Shown in pieces: positions 1-12,400 of a stretch of DNA of 64,000 nucleotides (the first letter of the stretch is position 1; each line of letters opens with the position of its first letter). Below the pieces are notes generated by a model. That model saw only the letters and a program-made list of their open reading frames with translations, was not told the DNA's origin and searched no databases. The translations under genes were made by a program, and so were the position numbers. The stretch is from Protonemura montana (lineage: Eukaryota; Arthropoda; Insecta; Plecoptera; Nemouridae): the NCBI GenBank assembly GCA_947568835.1, contig OX387611.1, positions 2,112,001 through 2,176,000 on the forward strand, written 5' to 3'.

Positions 1-1689
1 TATTATTATTATTATTAAGTCGTCCAGTATGAAATAATCTCTAAAAAACTTGTTTAGTAAAAAAAAATAGAAATAGAAAAAAATAGAAAAAATAGAAAAT
101 TAACCCACAGGTGATTAAAATTAAATTCAGAAATAACATTCTCATTTGAAATTGGTAGTGGAATCTTGTCTAGGCTGGGGTTGAATAATACGCGTCGTAT
201 TTGAACAATTTCTCAGCTATTAAGCATTAAATCGGCATAATGTTTATACCTTTATGACCGTATCTCATTTTTATTCTATTTGAAAAACATTTTGTGTTGG
301 AAAGTACAGAAAAAATTGTAAAAAACAGATTTTTCAGTGTGTTTTTTCAAGAATTCTTGCTCTTGTTACTCGCAATAAGCTGTCGTATTGGATTTTGATT
401 TGTGTTAACATTTTATGTGTATTATTTTTTGTTTAATTTTGAGTAATAAACAACCACTTAAACGTAGTTAAGCTTCCCCCAACCATCGCTCAAGTGCTAA
501 AAAAACAGTATATTATTGAAGCTTGAGAATGCCACGGGCTTGCACGAGGTAGATATTTTAGTATTTAAAATAGTCATTAAAAGTGTTGCATTTCACTTGA
601 ATTGCGTATTTTGATCATATTTGTTTCAACTGCACTTTGCAATTAAAGACATTTTGAATTTGAAATATCTGTTGAAAGATCTCGGAAATTAAATTAGTAT
701 CCACGGCGTTCTAAGTCGATGAAATGCTAAGTAAAGGACAACGAAATTTTCCAACGTTTCGTAACTCGTACCTGTCACTTCTTCAAGGGTAAGAGCAGTC
801 CTGACATTTTTTCGATAGCGAAAGAACCACACAAAATTATAACAATTACCTAGTAGCCGCTATTGTGACGTGAAAACACAAATGCAATACAGTTCAAATA
901 GTGTTTTGTCAAAACTAGTGCTATGGTTAGATTGTGCAGACATGAGTCTAAAAACCAGTAAAATTACGAAGTCCTGTTTCCATATTTCCATAAAAGTCGA
1001 CACAAGAAAACTGGGTTCTGTTCCAAAACTGAATTAAAATTATGGAAGGTCGCATTTAGAAGCGATTCATTTTTTAAGTTTCAATTTTTTTAAGGCGTGA
1101 TTTGGTGTGTTTGTTTAACAGTACAATAGTATTCTTAAGCCAATCAAGTGAACGGTTTTTTTATGGTTAAACCTCAAAAAATCATACACCAGCGGCTCTA
1201 GTAACCTTAGGAAAATCAAAATTTACTGAGATAGTTTTTGTCTTTCGGTCCTATGTAATACGCCAAATGTAATACTTCCACTTGGTGCTCTTCGACAGGA
1301 GCAGGCTACTCACAGCATCTGGTTGAGAGAGTCCTTGGCGTTTACTGCCCGCGGCCAGTTGAGTTCGCACACGTTGTTAATACACCCGTAGCCTGTAGGG
1401 CACGGTGTAGGGCACCCTGGTGTCCGGCGCACCAAGCTGTGTCCTGGTGCCCTGGAAAATCATGGACAAGGAAAGCCAAGTGAGGTTAAGCGACTTTTCC
1501 ATTTACAAAACTGTTCAATTAGAGTTAATCTAAACTTGACTGAGAGATGGCGTTTCTATTCAACTTTTAAAATAAGCGAAGCGAAATATTTACCCTGTGT
1601 CGGCGGCAGACAGCGCTCCAGCGACGGCCAGCCCTGGAATCAGACGAGAAGCCGATCAGCGGGCAAGAAGAGAAAGAAGACCACCTTCG
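1..1689. other. gene-free AT-rich flank
   Basis: I see no open frame with a recognisable domain here. The first 17 bases are a TAT/ATT microsatellite. A Penelope-like fragment lies at about 719-860 and is listed separately. Around 1275-1325 a short stretch resembles the unique module that sits next to the 5S-derived arrays at 3.1-3.3 and 6.3-6.5 kb. Confidence 0.5.
719..860 (-). mobile_element. Penelope-like element terminal fragment with decayed hammerhead-like motif
   Basis: This segment matches two others in the window (about 36170-36315 and 43080-43215), the last of which is attached to a Penelope-like reverse transcriptase/GIY-YIG coding region. On the minus strand it reads TGAAGA, then a stem, then CGAAACGTT, resembling the core of the hammerhead ribozymes known from Penelope-like elements. 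The first core base is T where the consensus has C, so it is probably inactive. Identification as Penelope-derived rests on similarity to the 43-kb copy. Confidence 0.55.
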
Positions 1690-2112
1690 AAGACATGCTC
1701 AAATCTAGCGTAGCGCAGTGTTACTACAAACTCATGGCGGCCACCCACCCAACGGCCGTCACAGCGCAATGTTGTTTAACTTTCATCCCTACACTCTCCC
1801 AAACAGAACTGGTCATGTGTATGATGGTCACCCATCCAATACCTGACTCAGCGCAGTGTTGCTTAACTGGCATCTCTCCAACCTCTCCCCCGAACAGAAC
1901 TGGTCATGTGTATGATGATCACCCATCCAATACCCGATCCAGCGCAGTGTTGCTTAACTTTCATCCCTCCAACCTCTCTCCCGAACACAACTGGTTATGT
2001 GTATGATGGTCACCCATCCAATACCTGACCCAGCGCAGTGTTGCTTAACTCATCCCTCCAACCTCTCTCCCGAACAGAACTGGTCATGTGTATGATGGTC
2101 ACCCAACTAACG
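1690..2112 (-). repeat. 5S rRNA-derived tandem array, about 90-bp unit
   Basis: Four to five imperfect tandem units read, on the minus strand, AAGTTAAGCAACACTGCGCT, a GGATGGGTGACC block, and a non-5S spacer containing CCAGTTCTGTTCGGGAG. The first two blocks correspond to the internal promoter region of 5S rRNA. The array faces the array at 2618-3105, making a large inverted pair. Open frames through it are artefacts of the repeat. Confidence 0.75.
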
Positions 2113-2617
2113 GCCATCAACTTACCCAAGAGCATGGCGCTGACAAAGAACGTGTTCATCTCGGATCGGTGTTGGTTGATGATCGAGACCCAGAAGACTT
2201 GATAGAAGAGCTGCTACTCTGGAGGTGCTCGTTGGGCTTCTTATATAGCTCCTGGAAGGAAACTAAGTGAACCAATCAGCGATCGCCAACCAGACGCGTG
2301 CCACCCACTGGTTGTTAAACAATGGCGTGGAATAATGGCCCATTTGACTGAATTTAACCATCAATAAAGCACATTAATTTTATTGACAAACAAATGAATA
2401 AAAAAGTTAAGAAACAAAAGTAAGCCTACTAAAATTTACTACTAGCTTTGTTTAAAGGTTTTGTTATCGCCCATTTGCCGTTATCTAATTCGCTTTAAAA
2501 GAAGTCAACCATAAAATAAAATAATTTTAAGCACCGATTTATTTTAATTCAATTAAAAATACATGCAGTATTAGCCAATTATTTTATTAGTTTGAACACT
2601 TACTCTTATCAACACTA
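2113..2617. other. spacer between two inverted 5S-derived arrays
   Basis: No gene is recognisable. The sequence is AT-rich from about 2330 onward. It is the loop between the minus-oriented array at 1690-2112 and the plus-oriented array at 2618-3105. Confidence 0.4.
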
Positions 2618-3297
2618 TGACAAGTTCTGTTTGGGAGAGAGGTAGGAGGGATGAAAGTTAAGCAACACTGCGCTGGGTCAGGTACTGGATGGGTGACCAT
2701 CATACACATGACCAGTTCTGTTCGGGAGAGAGGTTGGAGGGATGAAAGTTAAGCAACACTGCGCTGGGTCAGGTACTGGATGGGTGACCATCATACACAT
2801 GAGCAGTTCTGTTCGGGAGAGAGGGTGGAGGGATGAAAGTTAAGCAACACTGCGCTGGGTCAGGTATTGGTTGGGTGACCATCATACACATGACCAGTTC
2901 TGTTCGGGAGAGAGGTTGGAGGGATGAAAGTTAAGCAACACTGCGCTGGGTCAGGTATTGGATGGGTGGCCATCATACACATGACCAGTTTTGTTTGGGA
3001 GAGAGGTTGGAGGGATGAAAGTTAAGCAACACTGCGCTGGGTCAGGTATTGGATGGGTGACCATTATACACATGACCAGTTCTGTTCGGGAGAGAGGTTG
3101 GTGGGATGAAAATTAGTACAGCAACTTCATTCGCCTTGCTTATCAACCTCTCTACAGCATGGATTTGTGGAGGAATCATGTTTTTCGAGTTGTACCGTCC
3201 TTCGGAAGGGACGTCAAGCCGGTGGTCCTCTTGGTGCTCTTTGACAGGAGAAGGCTACGTGCCGGCACCGAGTTTCCCCTCATCCCTTGTTATCTAG
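2618..3297 (+). repeat. 5S rRNA-derived array plus linked 190-bp module
   Basis: Five units of about 90 bp (5S internal region plus a CCAGTTCTGTTCGGGAG spacer) occupy 2618-3105. They are followed by a unique module of about 190 bp at 3105-3297. The same array-plus-module arrangement recurs at 5955-6515 and, inverted, at 10360-10740. The composite therefore behaves as a mobile or duplicated block. The module has a short open frame with no recognisable domain. Confidence 0.7.
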
Positions 3298-3408
3298 GTA
3301 AGGTTCCTCATCATCCACTCATTCACCGACGCTATTAGACCATTGCCACATGACACGTCGCAAAAACATTGCGTCGTCAAACAAAAACTGAAGACATTTC
3401 TACTCCAC

Positions 3409-3414
3409 TTTATT
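3409..3414 (-). terminator. polyadenylation signal AATAAA of the neprilysin-like gene
   Basis: AATAAA on the minus strand begins 19 bases past the stop codon at 3433-3435. This would give a very short 3' UTR. It is the nearest canonical signal. Confidence 0.55.
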
Positions 3415-3432
3415 TGCAAGATGTCATGAGAA

Positions 3433-6400
3433 TCACCACACACGACATTTGTCCACGGGGTTCATCGGTGCTCCGGGGGGACAATGGAACGAGCGCGCAA
3501 ACTCCGCCGAGTTGGACACGGTCCCGATGACCCGGAAGCTCTTCGGACAGTGACTGTCGGCCAGAATCTGACGCAGCAGCGCAGGTCTTGAGATGGACTC
3601 ACACCAGGTCTGCAGACATTGGGGTTCAAGGTTCACGATCAAGTCATTTGTGTCATAACTCGAACATTTGTGAAGAAAATAGGGCATCAAAATTGGGCAT
3701 CAATTTTTGAGACGGTGATTGTGTTGATAATAATAAAATACCCCGCGCATTGCAAGCGTTTGCAAATTAAATATGATTTCATCCTAACACAAATGGTGTT
3801 CGCAAAGCAATAGAAAACAGAAAAAATAATGAATAATATTTTTTTAAACACAATTTTAAGACATACTTAAAAGGACACTTATTGCTTTTAGCACTATACA
3901 AATTACACAATACCTATAAGATTTGAAACGATAAACGTGCGGTGCAAGATAATACATTGGCCTCGATATTGGTATTGTGAAACCACGTGGTCTTGTACTA
4001 CTGTAAAATAAATTCAAAACCATTTGACCAAAATTCGACCAATTCGTTCAAACCAAAAGCACCAGGTTTAGGTGCACTTTTCAAAATAGAGGCAGAGTTT
4101 CGAACCGCTCATTTTTTAATACCGAATTCCAGCATTTGTAAATCAACTCGGGTGGAACCGCTCGGGTCAAGCAGCACTCACCGTGGCGAATCCAATGAAG
4201 AACAGCTGTTCCGACGAGAACTGTTCCAGACCGGGCAGCGGCGGTTCCGGGCCGTTCCTGGCCACGTGACGCTGATATGCGCGGAACGCGGCGCGCAGCC
4301 CTCCGTTGTCGGCGATGTTCTCGCTCTGCGTCGTCGCACCGTTCAACTGGGAAGAACATCACTTAAAATGGCCGACCACACAGCTGTCTTACAACATTGA
4401 CCCATAAGAGCAAAGGTGAAGTACACCTGTTTTAATGGCTGACCACACAGCTGTCTTGCAACATTACCCCATAAGAGCAATGGTGAAGTCCACCAGTTAG
4501 AATGGCCGACCACACAGCTGTCTTGCAACATTAACCCATAAGAGCAATGGTGATGTCCACCAGTTAAAATGGCCGACCACACAGCTGTCTTGCAACATTA
4601 ACCTATAAGAGCAATGGTGAAGTCCACCAGTTAGAATGGCTGACCACACAGCTGTCTTGCAAGATTAACCCATAAGAGCAATGGTGAAGTCCACCAGTTA
4701 AAATGGCCGACTACACAGCTGTCTTGCAACATTTACCCATAAGAGCAATGGTGAAGTCCACCAGTTAGAATGGCCGACCACACAGCTGTCTTGCAACATT
4801 AACCCATAAGAGCAATAGTGAAGTCCACCAATTACATTAGCCGACCACGCAGCTGTCTTGCAACATTAACCCATAAGAGCAATGGTGAAGTCCACCAGTT
4901 AGAATGGCCGACCACACAGCTGTCTTGCAACATTAACCCATAAGAGCAATGGTGATGTCCACCAGTTAAAATGGCCGACCACACAGCTGTCTTGCAACAT
5001 TAACCCATAAGAGCAATGGTGATGTCCACCAGTTAGAATCGCCGACCACACAGCTGTCTTGCAACATCAACCCATAAGAGCAATGGTGAAGTCCACCAGT
5101 TAGAATGGCCGACCACAAAGCTGTCTTGCAACATTAACCCATAAGAGCACTGGTGAAGTTCACCAGTTAGAATGGCCGACCACACAGCTGGCTTGCAACA
5201 TTAACTCATAAGAGCAATGGTGATGTCCACCAGTTAGAATAGTCGACCACACAGCTGTCTTGCAACATCAACCCATAAGAGCAATGGTGAAATCCACCAG
5301 TTAAAATGGCCAACCACACAGCTGTCTTGCAACATTAACCCATAAGAGCTTCGCAAACGCAATGTGAGTTGTGTAGTTATTTACTTTTTTCTCTTCTTTT
5401 ATTATATGGTTCTGAACTACAAGCCTTTTTTGCTAATTTCACGTTGGATCTTTCATACTTATTTAGCGTATCAAAGTTTCCCTAAATTGCGTGCAGTCAA
5501 AATGACCAAGAAAAATATTAGTAATAATTTCAGTCTAGCCGTGCCCGATGACAAAACAGTGCGTCGGGAACCATCATTTGTTAATCTCACCAAAAACTCA
5601 TAAACAATGCTGATACCGATTGTTTGGCTAGCAAACTATCCGTCAAGGTGAGGTCGGCCATCTTTAATTTGTGCAAATGGTACCTACGTGTGCTGGCACC
5701 CCGGTGACGTCATCGTCTACGCGGTAGGCTGCGTACTGGCGCACAAAACAAGCCGCTTTGCGCAGAAACGTTGCGTCAGTCTCCGGTGTCCACCAGGAAG
5801 CGAGGTTGCCACATTTGTCTGCCAGGCGGCCGCGATCATCGAAGCCGTGGGTCATCTCGTGACCGATGAAAAACCCCACGGCGCCATATTTCAACGCGCT
5901 GCACACGAGGAGAACCTTCTCGAAAAATCCTTCACCAGGCCTCGTGAGTTCACCGTTTTAAGCAACACTGCGCTGGGTCAGGTATTGGATGGGTGACCAT
6001 CATACACATGACCAGTTCTGTTTGGGAGAGAGGCTGGAGGAATGAAAGTTAAGCAACACTGCGCTGGGTCAGGTATTGGATGGGTGACCATCAAACACAT
6101 GACCAGTTCTGTTCGGGAGAGAGGTTGGAGGGATGAAAGTTAAGCAACACTGCGCTGGGTTAGGTATTGGATGAGTGACCATCATACACATGACCAGTTC
6201 TGTTCGGGAGAGAGGTTGGAGGGATGAAAGTTAAGCAACACTGCGCTGGGTCAGGTATTGGATGAGTGACCATCATACACATGACCAGTTCTGTTCGGGA
6301 GAGAGGCTGGAGGGATGAAAGTTAGTACAGCAACTTCACTCGCCTTGCTTATCAACCTATCGACAGCATGGATTTGTGGAGGAATCATGTTGTTCGAGTT

Positions 6401-9400
6401 GTACCATCCTTCGGAAGGGACGTTAAGCCGGTGATCCCGTTGGTGCTCTTTGACAGGAGTAGTCTATGTGCCGGCACCGGGTTTCCCCTCATCCCTTCTA
6501 GGCTACTTTTCCACCGTAATCATTCTGATCAGCACCTTAACATAATTCAATGACGTTATGCCAGAACCACAAGGTACGGTGTCAAAACAGTGCGTCGTTG
6601 AACACCACTTATCACTACGTGTGTATATTTTTGTACTAACACGAGGTGGGCGTCAGAGAAGAGAGGCGGCTGCAGGATGCCGGCAGGGAAGACTGGAGAC
6701 AAAAAGACAGCAACTTTGGAGGTATTTCGACCCGCGTTTTGTCTCGCCGGCAAATAGGAAGAGAACCAGAGGTTGGTCATGAGAGCCAAGAGTTGGCTCT
6801 CTACGTCCTCTCTGCCGGCTAAACTGTTAAACCGATTTAGATGCAATTTGCAGAACATCTTCAAAATCATATAGTACAGATCTGCTGTGTATTTTAATTA
6901 AATCTTGCCAGTTTTGTTCTAAATCAATGATTACGAAAATTTTAGCCAAAATTTTGATTTAAAAAAACCTCAGGTGTAAATTCTCAGATCAACGGCAAAA
7001 CTTTTAATATACGAAATTTAAAAAAAGCCTCTGGTGAACCGAAAGTAGCAAAAGAAGCATGAGGGGCTTCGAAGAAAAACAATGAAATATAGGACAAAAT
7101 TAGGCACATTAGACGTTCCATATCAAGTGCCCACACTCAAAACCTTCACTATCTCAGAATTTGACGAAATTTTCAGGAGGTTCAGAACACCGGGAGGTTC
7201 AGGAGGTATTAAAATTAAAGTTTTTTTCTTGTTTATTATAAGCACGATTATTATTTTAGAACCAGTCCCATCCCTTTAAGTTTATTTGTTCAAACGCTAG
7301 AGTGAACATAGTGAATTGCCGTGCAGGGCAAAGAGTAAAATATTTGGTTTTTCCATCCCCTGGCACGAGCAAACTGCTTGGCGTATGGCAAAAACATTTA
7401 CAAAGAGGTTGTTATTTCCGGTGTTCTAAACTTCCTGAAAAGTTCGTCAAATTCCGATATAGTGAAGGTTTTGAGTGTGGGCACTTGATATTCAATGACC
7501 CAAATCTAGAACGCAACTCAGATCGCGTTCGCGAAGCCCTAGTGTAAAAAATGGCAATTTTTCTACAAGACTTACTGATGGCGTTGGTCTGTCCGCTGTA
7601 AAACGCGTTGACGGTCTCTGGACTCGTCATCCACCTGCAAGTGTGGAGCAACATTAATCGGGAACGAAGTTCACTCGTTCCTGAATAACAGCAATCTTTG
7701 ATAAAAATCAAGTGAAGCTTTTCAATGATGAGCTATAAAACACTTTTGGTTAAGAAAGTCCTACTCGGATATCATAGCCTAGATGCGCACCGACTCACTC
7801 GTGAGGATCGACAGGGTCCCTCAGCTTCTCCAGCGCGGAGGCGACGTCAAGCTGCTTAAGATGCAGCACGTTACCGAAGTGGTCGGTCCCGACAACCAGC
7901 TGAGAAAGAAGGCGACACAACACCTTAGCACACATGTCCTCGGCTCCCATTGAAGATGCCAACCTAGCTGTACACTTCCATGCTTGCACCATGCCCTATA
8001 CCTTGGCACACATGTCCCTGGCTCCCATTGAAGATGCCAACCCAGCTGTACACATCCTTGTTTGAACCTATACCTATACATGGCACACATGTCCCTAGCT
8101 TCTATTTAAAGATGCTCACATCCTTGTAGTACTCCATCAGGGCGGAGGCGTTGTGGTACCAGGCAGGGTAACCGATAAGCTCATGCATTGCAGCCGCCTT
8201 TTCGAGAGCAACCGCCTTGGTGACGTCATCCATCCACGACACGCGCGCCATGCTGCGGACGAGTCACAAAGTCACGACTAGTCTCGGTCCATACATTCCT
8301 GGCACATAGAATAACCTTTTGCCTCTTAAAACTTCTGGCATTCAAAACAGACGAGTTTAATCTAGATAAAGCCTATTTATTTATATTTTCCCAATGGTTT
8401 TGTAAACTTTGGTGGCTTTATCGGCAGTTAAGTTAGTTTGGTGACACGAATATAGCTAAACTAACAATTAAAAATGTTAGCAAAGCCCAATAATAAAAAT
8501 ATATTCCATTTGTCATATTGTCAAACAAATGTAAAACAACTCCCACAGGTCCCAGTGGACGATGGATTGTATGTATCACCTTTCAGTGAACGCTGCTCGA
8601 ATGTTCTCGACCATCTCTTTGGCCGACTTCTTGGCTTTCAGGTCGAAGTATGAATGCACGTACTTGAAGCCGACAGCATGACCGAGACCCTCCGTAACCA
8701 TCTCGACACACTCCTTCCACCTGACAGGAAGTTAAGGGTCATCCCGGTGCCGGCAAGCAGCCTGCTCCTATCCAACAGCACCAAGGACCGGTCACCGTTT
8801 AGCCTTGTCACTTTGACACACAGTGTTGGCTGCTCCTGTCCAACAGCACCAAGGACCGGCCACCGCTTAGCCTTGTCCCTTTGACACACTGTGTTGGGTG
8901 CTCCTGTCCAACAGCACCAAGGACCGGCCACCGCTTAGCCTTGTCCCTTTGACACACTGTGTTGGCTGCTCCTGTCCAACAGCACCAAGGACCGGTCACC
9001 GCTTAGACTCGTCTCTTTGACACACTGTGTTGGCTGCTCCTGTCCAACAGCACCAAGGACCGGCCACCGCTTAGCCATATCACTTTGACACACTGTGTTG
9101 GCTGCTCCTGTCCAACAGCACCAAGGACCGGCCACCGCTTAGCCATATCACTTTGACACACTGTGTTGGCTGCTCCTGTCCAACAGCTATATTGGCGCTA
9201 CCCTATGGCACTGGTCTATTGGCTGCCACACACCTTGGCTTCTCTGCTCTTGTCCCGGTCAGTGCTCTGTCGAACTCCAGGGCAAGACTTCGCATCTCCT
9301 CGGTCGTCTCCGTGGCCATCGACGACACCAGGCACCACTGCACGTAGTTCGCTGCAAAGCCACGTAATTGCAGTACTCTTTCAACGAAGGATGGAACATC

Positions 9401-12400
9401 TGTGCAAGCTTTATCTGTGGTAGTCTTTGCCCCATATGGATGGAATATCTGTGCAAGCTTTATCGGTAGTAGTCTTTGCTCCAAAAGGATGGAATATCTG
9501 TGCAAGCTTTATCTGTGGTAGTCTTTGCCCCAATAGGAGATGGGTATACCTAGGACCCTCGATGGTGTACTGCCTATCAGCTCGACTAGAGTCAGTAGGT
9601 AACCGACATCGGCCACTGCGACGCGCTCCTCGTCGTCCAAGGTCACGGACAGCCCGGCGAAGACGCGGCACAAGAAACTGCGCCACTGGACAGCGGCGTG
9701 CGGCGCACGCGTCAAGTCTGTCAGCGCTTGCAGCTTACCGAGTGTCAGAGTCACGTAGTCTGCGTCGGCCTGGACGTTAGGCTCGGTCGTCATCTGGTGG
9801 TATGCAAGGAGTTGGATTGAAAGGAGTGCAGTAGATGAAGAATGAAGCAAAACTGACGCATTTCTTTGCCTGCTTTTTATCTGCTTAGAAATCTTTGACC
9901 AATTAGAATGAAATATCTGAGTAAGCTTTATATGTGGTAGCTTTTGCCCAGTAAGAACTCACGTTGGCTAAACGCATTTCGAACGCAACGACGTCAGCGG
10001 CGTCGCGGGCCAACCGACGCTTGTCTAGCGTCGCGCCTTGAGCGTCGGCCAGCGCCAGAGCCGAAGCCGAGATCCAGCGTCGGTAGGCCGCCATCTTGGC
10101 GTCAGCCACGTCGGGGCTGTCGAGCAGCGAAGAGCGATCCAAGGATAGCGGCGACTGGTCTATCTGCCGACACGGGGCGGAGGGTGGCAATGTCTCCCAA
10201 GCTTTTGTGGGGTTAGGGTGATTTCTTCCCTATTTCCTGTAATTTTCATAAAGACTTTAATTTCCGTTGCGTTTCTGACAAAGTGATTGGTCTATTTGTT
10301 CCTTTCATTGAGTCAGCGTATTATGATATCAGAACCATTTGGCTCCGGTTCGGTGTTGGAAACTAACCATGAATGAATGGGTTGGAAAATAACGGTGCCG
10401 GCACGTAGGCTACTCTTGTCGAAGACCTAGAAGACCACCAGCTTAACGTCCCCTCCGAAGGACGGTACAACGCGAAAAACAGGATTTCTCCACAAATCCA
10501 CACTGTCGAGAGGTTGATAAGCAAGGCGAGTGAAGTTGCTGTACTAACTTTCATCCCTCCAACCTCTCTCCCAAACAGAACTGGTCATGTATATGATGGT
10601 CACCCATCCAATACATGACCCAGCGCAGTGTTGCTTATTTTTCATTCCTCCAACCTCTCTCCCGAACAGAACTGGTCGTGTGTATGATGGTTGCCTATAC
10701 AATACCGTACCCAGCGTAGTGTTGCGCCGGAATTGGAAGACCTGGCCAGCTTACTTAACAGTACTTTATGTAAAATAAATATATCTGAAGAATATGTAAA
10801 TATTCTGAAACATTTCCTTTTTTTAACAGATATTTTCCTTTTTTCTGTGTGTTTAAAACGACTTTGGCTCACTGTGACGATCCGTCTCGACGTGTTCCTG
10901 GCGTCTATCCCGGCGTAAACCGACACCAACGGCGAGAGGTCGACCAGCCTGGTCATGTCTGCGATCACCTGCACGAGGAATCAACTGCTGAGCTCGTGGG
11001 GGGAGAACAAAATGGCGGCAGGTGGAAATGCTGAGCTTGCCCAATGGACGTCAGTTTATAAAACAAGTTAGATAACTCGTTGTCGTTGCTAAAATCAAAG
11101 TTTCAGTTAACAAGTTTAGTGGTACAAACGTCAATGTTAAATTCTGCTGAGAAAACGAGCCGGCAACACGTGGTTGGTGCCTATAGTGGTTAACTTTATT
11201 TTCAAATCGAGCTTGACATTTCCTCATGTTTATTTCCAAAATAAAAACCTTTTTTGATATATTTACAGGCATAAATATTTCATTGTTCATGGCTTCGTCG
11301 AGTTTCTTCGACCTAAAAGCCGTGCATTTTTTAACACAATGCAGAAAATAAAATCGCTTTCCTCATCATGCAACCACCGAGCGCCATTAAAAACTCCCAT
11401 TAACGCGCAGGTCATAAATCCACACACCTCCAGTTCATCACACAATGCCGCCTATTTAACACCTCCCGCATATTCGGCCTGGCCCCCGTCGCCGCCGTCT
11501 ATCATCGGCACGCTCGCCTCTGCACGGCCGCCATTATCCGCCTCCGTCTGGCCTGGTCCAACGCCGAGTTACCATCGCTAGCCTACAGCATCCACGACAC
11601 CCGGAACCCCCAGATCAACGCTACCAACGCTATGATTGTTTTTAGACTCATGTCTACTTGATTTAACCTTAGCACTTGTTTTAACAAAAACTATTCCAAC
11701 TGGGTTTTAAATGGGTCTATGTATTCGAATGAATGAATGAAAGTTAGGGTTTATAGGCACGTCAACCTAATGGTCATTTTGTGCCTGAGAAAGTTTAATT
11801 ACTTCAAGTAGGTTCTAATAAATAACTATAGAAATGACTAGATTGACTTTATGATATCAATTTCTTTAAGGAACTTGAATAACTTATCTATTTGTCTTGG
11901 ATTGTCACCTAGAATTTCATCGATGTTGCTTTTGAGGGATAGGCTTCTTCTCACCCCCCTGTAGTTAGCGCAATCCACCAGGACATGCTTGACACTCATA
12001 GTCTCATTGCAGGTGTCACATTTAGGGGGGATTTGTTCGAGAGAGAATAGGAAGCTATGGGAAAAAAGAGTGTGGCCTATTCTGAGGCGTGTCAGGACCA
12101 CTTCCTCTCGCCTCTTGGACCTGATTGACGTATCCCACGCGGCCACAGAAGTCTTTATTGCCTTTAATTTGTTGTCTATTTCTAGTTCCCATAAGTTTTG
12201 GTTTTTCAAGTCATAAAAGGTGAGTTGGTCATTGTCAATAAATTCTTTCCTTGTTGCAGCCTTGGCCGCCCTATCAGCGAGCTCATTTCCCTGTATCCCC
12301 ACGTGTCCAGGGACCCAACAGAACACCACCCTGATGCCCTTCTATGTATTCGACGGAAGGTTGCCAAGATACCGCTGTCCTCTACGACGACGTCCTTGAC

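Noticed and set aside
8638..9135. Overlapping minus-strand ORFs rich in CCWTGA repeats
   Set aside because: They are translations of the 67-bp minisatellite, and only 8580-8720 is exon.
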